DNA from: Pseudomonadota bacterium
Lineage (GTDB): Bacteria; Pseudomonadota; Alphaproteobacteria; Rhizobiales; Xanthobacteraceae
Direction: 5' to 3'
Assembly (NCBI GenBank): GCA_021779635.1
Contig: JAJYAH010000387.1
Location: 1-6,778, forward strand
DNA: 6,778 nucleotides
The position numbers and the translations under genes were made by a program. Numbering within the stretch: the stretch's first letter is position 1; every line of letters starts with the position of its first letter. Shown piece after piece: positions 5,761-6,778 of this stretch. The notes beneath the pieces are model-generated. The model saw only the letters and a list, made by a program, of their open reading frames with translations. It had not been told where the DNA came from and ran no database searches.

Positions 5761-5826
5761 AAGCGACGGGCCAAAAGCAGATGAACGCATAATTCTCTAG
5801 TCGTTTAGCGGGCCTTCACCTTTAAC

Positions 5827-6102
5827 GTGTTGACTTCTCCAATGGCACCGCGTCGAGCCGTGATCATTGGGAAGTGCATTACATTTGCCATCGGCTTTCT
5901 GCTGGCCAGTTACAATGGCACCGCGCTTTACGTTTGGTATACGACCGGAAAAGTAGAGATTTTAGGGAGCTTGGAGCCAAGTTCCTTTGCACCAACTTAC
6001 TTCGCGAAGACACTAATCGAGGACGGCGTTTTCTGTTTGCTGGGCATTTTACTTTTGGTGGCTTCGTTATGGCCGATACCTAAATTCAGGAAACAATCCT
6101 GA
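5827..6102 (+). CDS. Small two-segment membrane protein, possible relative of the upstream gene
   Basis: Encodes 91 aa from GTG at 5827, or 86 aa from ATG at 5842; neither has a clear ribosome binding site, so expression is uncertain. Two hydrophobic segments are seen (AVIIGKCITFAIGFLLASY and GVFCLLGILLLVASLW) with a polar loop between (TTGKVEILGSLEPSSFAPTY) and a short basic tail (PKFRKQS). The order of features parallels the gene at 5396-5683. No family recognised. Repeat copy F lies upstream and copy G follows 7 bp after the stop. Confidence 0.58.
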   Translation: MLTSPMAPRRAVIIGKCITFAIGFLLASYNGTALYVWYTTGKVEILGSLEPSSFAPTYFAKTLIEDGVFCLLGILLLVASLWPIPKFRKQS

Positions 6103-6108
6103 TCATGT

Positions 6109-6183
6109 CCGCTCGGGGTCAAAAGGTGACTTCATCGAGCCGTCAGGCGTAGGTCCGCTCCAGCCCTGAAAGCGGTGATTGCC
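6109..6183 (+). repeat. Intergenic repeat, family 2, copy G
   Basis: Second copy of the repeat at 5687-5760, reading CCGCTCGGGGTCAAAAGG, then TTCATCGAGCCGTCAGG, then AGGTCCGCTCCAGCCCTGAA and GCGGTGATTGCC. Same orientation as copy F and the same place relative to its preceding gene. Confidence 0.82.
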
Positions 6184-6206
6184 GCACTCGTCACCGAAGT
6201 CAGCAA

Positions 6207-6279
6207 GGGGTCAATCGCGTCGGTTCAGGGCGATCTCGGAAAGGTCCGGTCTACCGCTTCGACGGGCCAATTGCGGACC
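6207..6279 (+). repeat. Possible degenerate family 1 repeat, copy H
   Basis: A shortened, weak match to family 1: GGGGTCAATCGCGTCGGTT at the head, TCCGGTCTACCGC in the middle and GGGCCAATTGCGGAC at the tail, in the right order. It ends exactly where the minus-strand methyltransferase remnant stops (6280). The similarity is by eye and could be chance in GC-rich sequence. Confidence 0.35.
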
Positions 6280-6693
6280 TCACGCGCGTGCGCGCATCGC
6301 TATAGAATAGCGCTTACCCGGAGCGCCGCTTGGCGCTGTCTGGTCCGAGACCATGGTTTGGACATCGACGTCGGCGAAGCCGGCCCTGGGGCAAAGCGTA
6401 TCCCCAATCAGAGGCGTCGCGCAGATGGAAGCCAAACTCCTTCTGCGCAAAGTCCGGCGCATCCTTTGGCAAGGCATCCCATGACCATCGCGCCTTCCAG
6501 ACGAAGCACGCGCGCACTCAGAGAGCGATGCCAGCGGTTCCGTCCAGAAATGAACGACGTCAATCGAGAAGACGCGGTCAAAGCTGTCATTAGTGAAGGG
6601 CAGCGCATCGGCCGAAGGCAGATGAAAGCTTGCTTTGCCCGCGGCCGCCAGGCCGGCATTGAAGTGGGATGCTTCCGCGACCGATTTAGCAAG
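6280..6693 (-). pseudogene. Frameshifted SAM-dependent methyltransferase remnant
   Basis: Reading the minus strand from about 6693, one frame gives LAKSVAEASHFNAGLAAAG, then FHLPSADALPFTNDSFDRVF, then SIDVVHFWTEPLASLSECAR. This is the central part of a class I methyltransferase (acidic motif, SFDRVF and strand 4). Near 6510 the homology moves to a second frame (RVLRLEGAMVMGCLAK). Near 6464 it moves to a third (DAPDFAQKEFGFHLRDAS), and near 6390 it returns to the first (AGFADVDVQTMVSDQ ... GKRYSIAMRARA, TGA at 6280-6282). The shifts cancel, so the first frame stays open but the middle third would be nonsense. The SAM-binding N-terminus (motif I) is missing: upstream of 6693 the sequence looks like another intergenic repeat (TGATGTCCGTTTTGCCCCAA at 6708-6727). 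It is a different subgroup from the intact enzyme at 3721. The alternative is sequencing error, but three shifts plus the lost 5' end favour decay. Confidence 0.75.
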
Positions 6694-6778
6694 CGGCCTC
6701 GGCCGGGTGATGTCCGTTTTGCCCCAACACGGCCAAACTTTTGCTCGTTCCCCGGGAGTCAGCGCAGCGCGTACTTCG

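Noticed and set aside
2082..6183. Integron-like gene cassette array with the repeats as attC sites
   Set aside because: The genes lie on both strands, the repeats lack the paired RYYYAAC and GTTRRRY core sites, no integrase is present, and copies differ too much in internal pairing. The spacing alone is suggestive but not enough.
6408..6692. Minus-strand 94-aa open frame as a real gene
   Set aside because: Only its second quarter to third (RVLRLEGAMVMG) matches a methyltransferase; it is one of three frames over the same decayed gene and is covered by the pseudogene entry.
1..6778. tRNA, rRNA, riboswitch or toxin-antitoxin pair
   Set aside because: No tRNA-like cloverleaf, rRNA sequence or known riboswitch core was seen, and none of the small proteins matches a toxin or antitoxin family I know.

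Overview
The window looks like alphaproteobacterial DNA, most probably Bradyrhizobium or a close relative (Nitrobacteraceae). The grounds are the codon and base composition, an IS66-family transposase, a typical rhizobial cold-shock protein followed by small conserved hypothetical genes, and degenerate intergenic repeats of a kind I recall as common in these genomes. No database search was possible, so the taxonomic call is by recognition only.

Layout. Bases 2-721 hold the 3' part of an IS66 transposase (tnpC) entering from the left edge; its reading frame may be broken at a T-run at 12-17, and the right end of the element is probably near 783. Bases 929-1909 hold four small minus-strand genes: a cold-shock protein, a charged helical 78-aa protein coupled to it by an ATGA overlap, a hairpin that may be a terminator, then a 68-aa and a 66-aa conserved-looking hypothetical. 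Bases 2082-6183 form a low-density stretch with single genes on both strands: a three-segment membrane protein (-), an exported Cys-containing protein (+), an intact SAM-dependent methyltransferase (+), another small membrane protein (-) and two small two-segment membrane proteins (+). The right end (6280 to about 6693, minus strand) carries a frameshifted methyltransferase remnant.

The most striking structure is not a gene. Nearly every gap between genes from 2082 to 6279 carries a copy of a degenerate repeat of about 100 bp in the same orientation (2082, 2601, 3581, 4602, 5222), joined at the right by two copies of a second, partly related repeat (5687, 6109) and one weak copy (6207). The two repeats at 5687 and 6109 each follow a small two-segment membrane protein gene, and genes and repeats are offset by nearly the same distance (419 and 422-423 bp). 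This suggests an old, diverged duplication of a gene-plus-repeat unit.

How the genes work together: only the cold-shock gene and its 78-aa neighbour form a clear translational unit. The other genes are separated by repeats and switch strand, so I see no operon-scale pathway and no defence, CRISPR or biosynthetic system. The region reads as an accessory, decaying chromosomal segment beside an insertion sequence.
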